64,000 nt of DNA from Siphonodentalium dalli (lineage: Eukaryota; Mollusca; Scaphopoda; Gadilida; Siphonodentaliidae), in assembly GCA_032622095.1 (NCBI GenBank), contig CP136065.1:94995343-95059342 (forward strand). The letters run 5' to 3'. Each line of letters starts with the position of its first letter. Position 1 is the stretch's first letter. Positions 28,616 through 39,300 of this stretch are shown here, one piece after another. The notes under the pieces are model-generated. The model was given only the letters and a program-made list of their open reading frames with translations. It did not search any database and had not been told where the DNA came from. The position numbers and the translations under genes are program-made.

Positions 28616-30368
28616 AGGAAACCAAGCGACCCAACCACAGATGCATATAGATTGATTGAAACAGCCTGTGACATAAATCTTTATTAACGAAAATAGGGAA
28701 CATCGTAAAAATAAAAATTACGTAAAAATATAATGACAATACATAAAGCCGGCGGTTACTAACACTATCTGGTTAGAGAAGTCTTACAATGTTATGATCA
28801 CCACCATAAGCTGGTAGAATGTGTTCAATCCGTTAAACTGATCAATACACTCTAATATTAAACTGTACTGATCAGTTTAATGGATTGAACACATTTTACC
28901 AGCTTATGGTGTTATCGAATATGTTAAATTGTTCGATAATTTCTAAGCGATTTGAGTCCGAAAAAATCATCTATTGGAAGACTTCCTAACTATATGTACA
29001 ATAGAATATATATATGGTTATCTTTATAATACAATATAAGTGCATCAGCCATGTATGTATGGATACTAATAAGGTAGCACAGATATACAGATACTTTTAT
29101 ATGGTACGGAAAAATAGCACTGACTCGTAAGGTCATATATATATATATACAATCTACGACATAATATAGATGATAACAAAATGATCCAGTTATTTTACAG
29201 CTTCCAGACACACCATAGATTGTTGCTATTGCATGTTGTAATTATTGTGGTTGTATTAAGCTTGAGTGAATTACAGCTAAATAGTTTATCATGTGAGAAA
29301 CCATAAGTTTCAAGCCAAAAATGATTCGTTTTTCAATCGTCCAAAGGGACCTAAGGCCAAATTGAAAACAAAACATGAATTATTGATGTGATCTGATATA
29401 TTATAAATTCTCATATAAATATGCGAGTTTCTAGATATAATATAGTTTAATGCAGACGAATAATTAGAAACAGATTGTCCCCCGTCATTCTGTGAATATT
29501 TCTCCCCATCATAGTTGCGAAAATTCTTAAAGTGACAGGGGACAACCTGCTGCAAAAATTCGAAGATTTCTTTTACCACGACGCATCTCAGGTTTCAGAA
29601 CAAACAATATGTTGAGAAATGCATCAATCAGATTTCATGTTCTTTTAAAGTAATGCAGAAAGTAGTTAACATAGAAACTATACAAGTTAAACTGTACAAT
29701 AAATCTTTATAAATTTACAATAAACCGTATATTGACAATGCATATATGAATATAGATAAAAAAAATAAATAAGCACGGATATATGGATGCACATCTCGCT
29801 CGATGAAGACCGTACCCAAATCCGGCCATATTCTGCTGCACTCAACAGAAAATATATAATTCAAGAGTGGTTGTACACACACACACACACACATAAACCT
29901 GATACTTATAACGAAAACGATTTTCATTATAACTACCATGTTGTGTTACAGCAGTGTACTCACACCTGACTCAAATTGCTGCATATATTCTGTTAAATGG
30001 AGTAGGATATGGTTTGAACATAGGTATATTCTTCCCCAGATAAAATATTGATGTGACCTGAGATATTATAAATTCTCATATCAAAAACGCCAATTAGTAG
30101 ATCGAATAAGGTTTGATTCAGACGACGAACTAATAAAAAACAGATTGTCCCCCGTCAGCCTGTGAATATTTCTCCCCAGCATGGTTGCGAAAATTCTTAA
30201 AGTGACAGGGGACAACCTGTTTCAAAAATCCGAAGATTTATTTAACGACGATCCGCCAATCGAAGGTTTTAGATCCAAAACATATATTGATAAATATATC
30301 AATTAAATTTCTTGTTAATATATATATTCTAGGGTTCAAACGGGCCAAAACATCTATTAGGAAATATA
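28615..30368. repeat. Transposon interior: hairpin and 190-bp direct repeat
   Basis: Holds a foldback at 28800-28915 (CACCATAAGCTGGTA...TACCAGCTTATGGTG). A ~190-bp segment at 29388-29580 is repeated directly at 30046-30240 (ATTGATGTGA.CTGA.ATATTATAAATT ... GACAGGGGACAACCTG); each copy has its own ATTGTCCCC/GGGGACAAC inverted pair. No gene recognised; it is the 3' flank of the transposase gene. Confidence 0.7.
28800..28915. mobile_element. Foldback miniature element inside the MULE
   Basis: Arms CACCATAAGCTGGTAGAATG / CATTTTACCAGCTTATGGTG continue through GTGTTCAATCCGTTAAACTGATCA and its inverse, about 45 bp each, around a short middle. No clear target duplication. Confidence 0.75.
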
Positions 30369-31575
30369 TTAACTGGTTTTAGATTTCTTGTTTGTAATTG
30401 TTTTTGCAGATTTGGTTCGTTTGCGTTGGTTCGGTTTCCTAGCTGTGGGGGCAGTTTTTGGTATTGTGAGGGTTCCGTCAGTTGATGTGATAGTAGTGGT
30501 TTTCCTCGACTGATGAGATATTAATTTTGAATATGCGTAATCTTTTTCATCCGGTGCCATTGTGACCCATTTACTGTGCAAAATTTTGAATTTAGTCATA
30601 TGACTTGCAAGTTCGAAATTGCCCTGCCCATGAATAGCTCTTCTGATATCTACTTCCTGGAGTTTTACAATTTTTTTCCAATTTTGAAACAAGATCCGGA
30701 AGTTTGAGACTTTTCCAATTTGTGCTTAATTTCAGAATATGGTTAATCGATTCACATGCATTGTTGTTCCAATCTATCGGAGATTTTCCTTCTATGGTTG
30801 GCCTGAATATAAATCGCTTGATCGATGGTAGAATTGAGGAAAAATATTTTGAGAAGGCCGGGATATCTGTGTCAAATTGTTCTATTAGCCTTAAAGACTC
30901 TAAATCGAATTCGTATTCATCTTCGCATGACAAAAGACCATTTTCGGAGAAAAGATCGTCGAATACCCTTTGGACAGTTTTTGTATTTGCACCAACGTCG
31001 TTGGTTAAATGGCGTTTAATGTTTTTTTTAACATGGCGTGTGCATAGGAGGTGAGTAGATGTTGGAAAACATTGCTGAAGAGCTTTTGTCAGTGCTTTTT
31101 CCTCATCAGAACCAATTACTAAGTTTTGTCCTCCAAGCTCCAAACCGAATAAATCTAGATCAAGAACGGACTGAATGTGAGAGAAAAAGCGATGGTATGT
31201 GTGGTATGTTGCATCCCAATGCAAAAACAAAGGCCCTAAAAGAATCGGGACATCACGAGTCGATTTTCTAACTAATTTTCTATTTCTATACACTAACAGG
31301 GTGACGAAGCAAGGTCCCAAATTGAAGGTTCTGTCTACACCGATTATACTGGGTTCTATTCCTGACTTTTTACATACATTTTTAAGGTCTCGAATTTGGT
31401 TTTCAGTATACAAAATTACACACGGAGGTTTACCTTTCATTTGAATGAGTTCTTGAATGAAGAGACTGCTGTGTATGTCATTCATCAGTGTTTGGACGTC
31501 ATCTGCTGGATTCTTTCTATGCTGGCCGTCGATCTTTCTTTCCTTCTTAGCCTTTGCGTACTTGTAGTTGCGAAT
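30369..31575 (-). CDS. Transposase gene exon 4 (MULE DDE domain), with frameshift
   Basis: Starts IRNYKYAKAKKERKIDGQHR after acceptor TTCCAG. Contains the whole catalytic DDE core. The frame breaks at seven As (plus-strand 30671-30677 read as T7); six would restore the continuation IVKLQEVDIRRAIHGQGNFE to the stop at 30369. The tail after that is Lys/Arg/Thr-rich (RKPNQRKRTKSAKT), a plausible nuclear localisation signal. Confidence 0.88.
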
Positions 31576-34500
31576 CTGGAAAACAAAAAATATGTATTGT
31601 TGAGAGAACTAGAAAATGGGCCATGCTCGTAGACAACCATGGACATATTGTCGACGAGGTTTATCCACACTTGACATAACATCATGTGAACATTAAACGG
31701 CATCTATTTCCATATATACAGTTATATGATATACAGCTCAATAGAACACATTAGGCAGAAGAATGGGAACTAAAAACATGGATGTCTTGACAGAAAACGT
31801 TTTTAGCAAGTTTTGAATAAAATCTAAAATAAAGAGCGTTCTCACTTATTACAGAGTCAACGTAAAAATGATGGTGTATGTATTTTCGCGATGTAAATGG
31901 ACGCTCTGACAAAGTCCAACCAAGAGAATTTTATTCTAATAAGAACACGCGTCTCATTTTAAATCTGCATGTTCGTATAAATGCATTTCATGTATTTATT
32001 GACATATGTTCAAGGAATAATATCAGAATGTGACAAAAGTGAGTAATATATAGTTGAATATGCTCACCTGTTTTGTGTCTCTGGGTGCTGTCGTCGAATC
32101 ATCTAGTGCCATGGTCTCGTAAACTGCTCTTGGTGGTTGCAATGACAGTTTCTTTTCCATGGCAAGCACAACGCGTTCTTTTGTTCTGATGTATTCGCTA
32201 CATCCGCGTTTACTGTGTCCATGCACACTTGGTGTATTTGGGAATTTCCCACAATACTCAACGATGGAGCAATGTGGGTGGACTGGCTGTGGACATCCGT
32301 CTTCCAATTTTCCGAACCAACTGATACGTCTTTTGTACTCAGTGTCTCGTTTGAGCACTGCGTATGATTTACACAAATGCATTATTTGTGAAGCTGCTGG
32401 CTGCGGATCTAGTTCAACTCTACCACCTCTTCTAGATTTGAAATACACGCCTTGTTTGTGATCTATGTATTGAAATCCGTCTGGTGTATACATGTAAAAG
32501 TTTTTTTTTAACGAACCGGTTGGCGCCCAGGCGCCGCAGTCATCCTCATACCTGGGTTTCTTGCCGCTTACACGCTTCTGAAGATTGATTGCATCGTCTA
32601 CTGCAACAAATACGTTGTTTTTAGGACCACCTGGTATCTCCGTTGTTTCGGGTGTTTCGTGCAGAAGAAGATGTATAAGGTCGTCAGTGTCCATGAATAT
32701 ATTGGGATGAGGAAGGGGCTTAGTGAAGCAACGTTTGTTCTTGATCCCGTTGGAACGAATTGGAGAACTTGTCGATGTGTCTCTGCGAGGTGGTGATGTA
32801 TGCCCATCAGATTCCGACTCGTCTGGCACTGGTGTTGAACTATACTTTGGATCGAAATTGATTGAAGAATATGGAGACGTAACTGTTGAGGGCAAGTCGA
32901 TGGACGAGTTGGGTGTGTTGGACGCGGTTGGTGAATGTGTTGCTGGAAGGCTGGAGGAAGTAGCAGGAAGGATCATACTTGAAGGATTTGATGCGTTGGT
33001 GGCAAAGGACAACTTGTCTGGTGTTGTTGCGCATGAAATGTTTATTGGCGATGAATTTGGCTGACGAGTTTTATTGGTCGATTGCACGGGCGAAACCTCT
33101 ATCACCGTTGAATTCGTAGCTACCAATGGGCGTGCATTGGTGATGCTGGTCGATGTTGTGGTATTGGCAGACTGCTGCTGTGGTGGTGATGTCGACGTGG
33201 TATATGATGGCGGGGAAACTGGCCGCGGTATAGATATCAGAGGCACGAAGTGGTCACAGTTGTAGACACCGTCTTTAGGGACGCAGATTACTGTCCACAT
33301 TAGAATGACGGCTGGTTGTTTTGACGTGACACCCCTACCCTGCACTAGTCGGGTAAGTGGTGAAGTCCCGAACCCATCTGAAACTAGAGAAGAAAGATTA
33401 TGTAGCATCCATTTATTTTCTCGTCTATCTTTGTAACTCATTAAAATGTTGTTTGATATTTATTAAGACGCTCTAGTAAGAAATATCATATGTTCGCATA
33501 ATATTGACATTCATTTGAAGTATTCCTTATTACGAACATTGCATGTAGTTGATATAGTATGTTATACAATAACTAGTATGCTAATTGTTGCCACGGTTAT
33601 TTCTACCACTATGGTTAAAACTTACCTGGAGGAAAAAAGCTCTGGATTGCGATATCAAGAACCGAGCTCAGGGCAAGGACGTGGTTCAAATCACCCCATG
33701 AGCAAAGTTTGGCGGTGTCTCTGATGTATGCTGAGTATTCACCAAGTACAAGTCTAATATCATTTCTGAATGGCGAAGCATATTTCCGGTGGTCGATGTT
33801 GTACATTTCCGGATGTTGTGCCATTTCGATCCACGTTCTGTATCGGAGCTGCTCGTGGTGTCCGTCTGTATCATAGAGGGCAATCGATGCTGCGCGAAAC
33901 AAGCAGTTTCCATCTGCTTCAGTGTCGATTGGAACATAGTTGGTGAGAAGTGATGGCTTGGTTTCCTGTAGAACGGCTACTGACACAGAGTCTGTTGATT
34001 TGCCATTTAGCGAGGGCAGTCGGCGGTCTGGCAACTGATTGCAATACGTCTTGAGTAGTGCTATTTCTGTTTTCAACCTGGTTTGAAGTTGACCACGGTG
34101 TTTTGTGTCGGTGTTGATTATTCTTTCCAACGCATTCGAGAAGGAATATTTGTCAGTGTCACTTGATACGCACGATGGGCAGAGATAGTCCAGGTCAGAC
34201 TGACCCCAGGCGGCGTATTGGAGTTTGGACATCTGGACACATCTACTGTGAACCCACTTCGCACACCCATTGCACAAGACAGCTGATGTGTCTGAAGAAG
34301 AAAAAAACATATATATATATATATATAAATCTTTATAGCGCTTCGTTTGTGATATTTTGCTACATTGATAAAAAATACAATCCAGGATGACTACATACAG
34401 CATATTTCATCGAATCATTCAAATCCATTACAATCCAGATATTATATCTGTTTATAAAATATCATGGTATTTCTCATTAAAAGTCCAGCCATGGACCATG

Positions 34501-34872
34501 GTGCGAAAACTGGAATTATTGGTTGGAACAAACGTCTTAAAATCTGGCTCAAAATGATCGTATAATACACATACCGTAAACATTTATAATAATTGTAAAA
34601 AATCAGTATTTAAACTTATGTATTTAAAAAAAAACCGATATGCATCATTCTGAAGTTATTAGACTAAACCCACACTATAACTTTATTTTGTTTTCATATA
34701 ACAACTTTTGATAACGCCTGATTTGATCGATGGAGAAACCAAAATAATAAATGTAAAGCTATGAGATATTATCATATATATGAATTGGTTTCTTACCTTC
34801 AGATTCCTTTGAGCACACTGAGCAAGGATACAAAATCATTTCTGGGAAAACCCGGCTTTTTTGGGGCCGCAT
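30369..34872 (-). CDS. PHD finger-OTU protease-MULE transposase protein
   Basis: Four coding exons read leftward: 34872-34797, 34291-33626, 33377-32068, 31575-30369; all junctions GT-AG, phases consistent, about 1085 residues. Domains: a complete PHD finger (C17, C20, C32, C35, H40, C43, C63, C66) split over exons 1-2; an OTU-type cysteine protease (Cys155 in ADGNCLFRA, His290 in CDHFVPL) split over exons 2-3; a Ser/Thr/Pro-rich linker (about 300-460); a conserved Cys/His-containing segment (DDCGAWAPTGSLKKNFY, then ELDPQP); and a MULE transposase in exon 4 with Asp765 (GVDRTFNLG), Asp841 (IGSDEEKAL), the hallmark C-x2-H (LLCTRH, 862-865) and Glu959 (NNNACESINH). A basic tail ends the protein. 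One extra base in the A7 run at 30671-30677 breaks the frame after residue 985. The start Met at 34872 follows an in-frame stop. It should cut and join the element ends; roles of PHD and OTU are inference. Confidence 0.88.
32068..33377 (-). CDS. Transposase gene exon 3 (OTU end, linker, Cys/His segment)
   Basis: 1310-bp exon. Begins DGFGTSPLTRLVQGRGVTSK and completes the OTU fold with VPKDGVYNCDHFVPL. Then about 160 residues rich in Ser, Thr and Pro, and finally the segment DDCGAWAPTGSLKKNFYMYT...ELDPQPAASQIMHLCKSYAV...CSIVEYCGKFPNTPSVHG, with spaced Cys and His that may bind zinc or DNA. Donor GTGAGC. Confidence 0.88.
33626..34291 (-). CDS. Transposase gene exon 2 (PHD second half, OTU catalytic Cys)
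   Basis: Encodes VLCNGCAKWVHSRC and LDYLCPSC of the PHD finger and VPIDTEADGNCLFRAASIAL, the OTU catalytic block. SWGDLNHVLALSSVLDIAIQ matches the usual OTU segment between nucleophile and histidine. Donor GTAAGT. Confidence 0.88.
34797..34872 (-). CDS. Transposase gene exon 1 (PHD first Cys pair)
   Basis: Short exon MRPQKSRVFPEM-ILYPCSVCSKESE ending with donor GTAAGA in phase 1, which fits the two-base start of exon 2. It supplies the first C-x2-C of the PHD finger, strong support for this otherwise tiny exon. An in-frame TAA lies four codons before the Met. Confidence 0.78.
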
Positions 34873-35932
34873 TTTCCTCGTTTATTTCACTAGAAAAGGA
34901 AATCAGAAGCTCGAGAAGATATCGATGTGTGCTCTCAATTGTTTTTTGACAAACCTTTATACGTGCAAGCGCTTTTGTGGACAAATATGATTGGTTGACT
35001 TGACTTCTTTCAATGGCTTCGAACAGCCGCATGGGTTTATTGGCGGTCCAACACCAACAATTGGTGTGTGATTTACCGCTAGTGCTAACTTATATCGGAG
35101 TGTCTGTTGTGATAACAATATCACAGACTGGACATGACATCAATGACATAGCCGCACAATTAAAACAATTGCTGAAACAACACATATATGCGGAAGGTGC
35201 GGAACCGGGTTGTTGTTGATCTGGCGGCATTAATACATAAACAGCCAAACAGATAGGTGTTCAGTTGACATCATATGGCATATGCTCAGTTTTGAAACGG
35301 TTGTTTGCTCGCTTGAGACAAACGTTGTACATGCAACAACACTGTTGACTCTCTATACCGGTGCCGCCAACAACATTCCTTTGTGCTGGCCGACTTGCTC
35401 ACCAGACCGGTGTTTGGATATATCATTGATGATCATTGATGACTTCTTTTTAACACATACATCAATGGCATATGCCAAGCTCATGTACATGGCAGTTATT
35501 GCTCAACCGCGCCATAAAAGGTCATCCAAAACCAAAATGGTTATCAGTTATTTCAACCTGAGATACCTTTCGAAATAACGTTGTCTTATCATTATTATTG
35601 TAACTGATATATTTATTACTCGGCTTTTGCTCTTTTGAACATCGACCAAGCAAGGTACCAAGGTAAGTTGTATACAAATAGATTCTAAATCCATTGATCG
35701 AATGTCACTAGTTATTTCCAAGTAATATAACTATACTTTAAGTTTGATTTAAACATTATTTATTTGCCCCAATTAATAAAACATTTATGAACAATATTTT
35801 GATGATGGAAACATGAGTATAGTAGAACAGGGGACGTGAATAAAGTTTATAGTGTGACCCTAATTAAAGGCAAACTTTAGGATGAAAAGCAGTAAGAAAT
35901 GGTTAGCATATCATGCAACCTGAGCGGTCTAC

Positions 35933-35977
<45 letters not shown>

Positions 35978-36233
35978 AATAGCTCATTCGTTCTCATGCT
36001 GATTTATAATATTAATATACAGCTTCAAAATGTAATCAGTATTACACTCAATATTCAATTTGTTCGATGAGATCATAATTGTGCATTGTCGTTATAACAA
36101 TAAACGAAATAATGCTCAGAATCGTCATAAGAAAGATAGTACAAATAAAGAAAGCGCGAGTGGCATTTTCTCTCTGAGACATATCTTAACTACAGTTATT
36201 ACACTATATAATTGTTCATTTTTACTTTGCCAG
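34873..36233. promoter_or_regulatory. Shared intergenic region between the two divergent transposon genes
   Basis: 1.36 kb between the start codons of the leftward transposase gene and the rightward SGNH gene; any internal promoter for both should lie here. It holds a (TA)n run at about 35936-35975. No TATA box or initiator can be singled out by eye. Frames at 35282-35578 are not recognisable genes. Confidence 0.45.
35936..35975. repeat. (TA)n microsatellite
   Basis: About 19 uninterrupted TA units between the two transposon genes. Confidence 0.95.
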
Positions 36234-36357
36234 ATGACCCTCACAGTAGCTTTGTTTGGCTCCAGCCACGTGAAAAAAATTGAGGAATACGGCAAACGGC
36301 ATCCGGCGACGCAGATAAATTTCCTGACGTATGGCAAGTCTGGCCTTGGCTTCGATG
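36234..36357 (+). CDS. SGNH-like gene exon 1 (block I)
   Basis: MTLTVALFGSSHVKKIEEYG... ends in phase 1 at donor GTGAGT. Contains the presumed nucleophile Ser11. Confidence 0.82.
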
Positions 36358-39300
36358 GTGAGTATCAATACACAGGTCGAGGCACTTTTGCATTGGCTTT
36401 TTGGAATGTAGATAAGAAATAAAATATAATTGCCATATGCATAGAGATAATATGGTATCTCCTCCCAAACTATGAAAAGATGTATGAAAATACCGTCTGT
36501 ATATCTGTTTGTGGAAGTGGATCATCGGCCAATTGTGCATTTTTGGACTGTGAATCCGGTGTTTAGATTTTTTTCGTTATAAAACAAATTATATTATCAA
36601 TTAAGCACAAGATTGTGTGGGCCAATTGGACATTTAATTATAGAATATTGATATATTGACAGAAGGTACTAAATATTTTTCAGAATAATATTCCTTTAAA
36701 AGTAATCAATCCGATTAAACGGCCCTAAATTACTATTTTGACGAGAGGGCATATATATACTAAGTATCGGCTCAATCTGACAGAATCCTTTATGTTTCGA
36801 TAAAATATGGCATGGTTTGAGATAGACATTTGTCGATTGCAAAAGAAGCAACTTGCGTATTCTATTAATTTCGCTATCATGCGTGTCATGTTTGTCGTGC
36901 TTAGTGGTGACTGATTCTGCCACGCACTTTCCATATTTACTTCTCGCAGCGTTTCTTTGATAAACGAAATCCAGTTAATCTTGTTTTCTAATATGGCAAC
37001 ACTATCATTGAGATATCTGAAAGGAAGGGATACATTCTTAGCCAATTCTGATCCTTCGTGCGTTAAACGGAACGTTTCGGTCAAAAATGCGGATGAAGAT
37101 GGATAACTCTAAAAACAAGTGGGTAGTACGGCCAAATGTCGAGAATTATCAAGTGATTGTATATACGGCCATATTTCGTTGAACAAAGTGTTGATAAATA
37201 ACACGTTTTGGGAAAATGTTACCATATTGGACCATGGTTAGCATTATTTTGTTGCAATTAATCGATTCTGATAACAAAAGCGTATTTTGGGGAAATTTGT
37301 TGTACTTTGATATGGGGACCCTCTGATCGGATTGAGTACATTTAAGCACGTTTGTCAGATTGGTCAGTATATAATGAATATAAACACATTTCTTGTACTG
37401 TTTTTAGATTTCCAACACTGTGACGCTTTCAAGGAGATGCAGAAAGCCGACCCGGTGGGAATTATGATTCTCCTTGGAGGAAATTCCATCCGCCCCCATT
37501 CGACCCCAGATGAACTTGCGACAGCCGCAAAGAACGTCGTCAGCCAGATAAAAGATATGATACCATCGGCAGTGATCGTGAAATATATATCAATGCCACA
37601 GCGACGAGGTTTACATCCAAAATACAGCTTTGGTATGACTCTAGGGAGTTGGAACGGAAAAAGAAAGTAAGTGCATGCGTGTGCTATGGAAATAATCAAA
37701 ACCCCCTGTATTCTTCTTGGTATAAATAATGGCTCTCGCATATATGCATTTTGAAGAAAACATCATAAGTTATTATAAATTTGCGATGTTGTGAGCTTGC
37801 GAGGCATGTATAACACAAAATAATCTGTTACCTCCGAATAATATATCATTAGGGTACGCTTATAAACAAGGTATTTAAATGCAAATTCCAGTAGCACGTG
37901 TCTTTTGGTTTGGTAAAGATGCAAGTTATATATACACGTTTCCGTTCATATTCTGGCACCATGTGGTTTTCTAAATGCCTGCAAAACATACTGTGCAAAC
38001 TTGCTAGCGTATAAACATACCCAATAATCTTCAACTCATAGCATATTTATTTATTTACACACAAATTTCGGTTTACACGCACAATGGAATGAGGTACTCA
38101 CAAAGCTGCGAGTTTAGACAAGTTATTTAGAACTGTGCTTCAAATATAATTTGTGAATATATTGGTATTTTTTGAATGTATTAAAATTCATGATTTCTTC
38201 TTCGTTCATTCAGCCTCGCCAACAAACTGCTATCTGCGGACCCAAATTTTAGGATGATTAGGTCAAAGGCCAATTACGTCGTGTCTCCGGACAACATCCA
38301 CTTCGACCCTCACCACACAGGAGGCATCAAGCAGCAAATCGAGGTTAGTCAACATTAATTTCCCCGCATGACATATTTATTCTGAATATCATTTACGTGA
38401 TATTGCCGTAAATGTATTTATGTTCTACAGATCCTACTGTCAACCCAAGGGCGCATAACCCGGGATAGTAATAGGGGCTACTCTAAGGGTTTGCTATGTA
38501 ATCGTGTATTATTATTATTAATATTGGTACCGTATTGTACCAATTACTGCCATCAAAGTATAAGAGTTCATTGGAGTGTTAAAAACAATAACAAACATTT
38601 GATGTACTTGTTGGTGACTACCCTTTCGTTGCCATTTCGTTGTCCACCAAACATGTCCGCTTACCAGATCCATTTTTCTTACAGGATTATAACGCAGAGA
38701 CTGAGAGCATTCAACATGAGATCGTCAACAGCGAACATACTCTAGAGATGTTGTGTGCTCCGTCCGACCTAGACCGCATCGGACGTGCCCTGATAAGGGC
38801 CCTTAGATGGGAAAAGCAGTTGGTCCCTAGTAAGTACCCGTTCAATTGCCAAATCATCCCGCGCGAATTGGATTTGATGACGACTTGTTTTATTGTACAT
38901 CCCATACTAGAAGCATAATTTTAACATAAATATTCACCTCCGTCAAAAACCGCCATAAACATAAAGAATAATAAAATATAGACAGTCATTGTTCTTACAC
39001 CAATTAAAAATGTGGCATAAACAGTATGTTATTATCAATTTTGTTTGCTTTGTTATGTAAACAAAAGCAAAAAACCTTACGTTTCCTGACCTTTGATATG
39101 GTAAACATAAAGAGCGTTATTTCTTACTGTTTTCCTGATATGTAAATAATAAAGAGCGTTTATATCATTGTGTGTGATTAACCAATAGAATTGCGCTGTT
39201 TTATGTAAACAGAAGCACAACTTCTTTATCACGAGCAGGCTCTTGTTCACGTACATCATCGTACGCCTTGATGACAATATAATATTTACGCGCAGATTAT

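Noticed and set aside
32159-33265. Plus-strand open frames opposite transposase exon 3
   Set aside because: They mirror the coding exon on the minus strand, which has domain motifs and matching splice phases.
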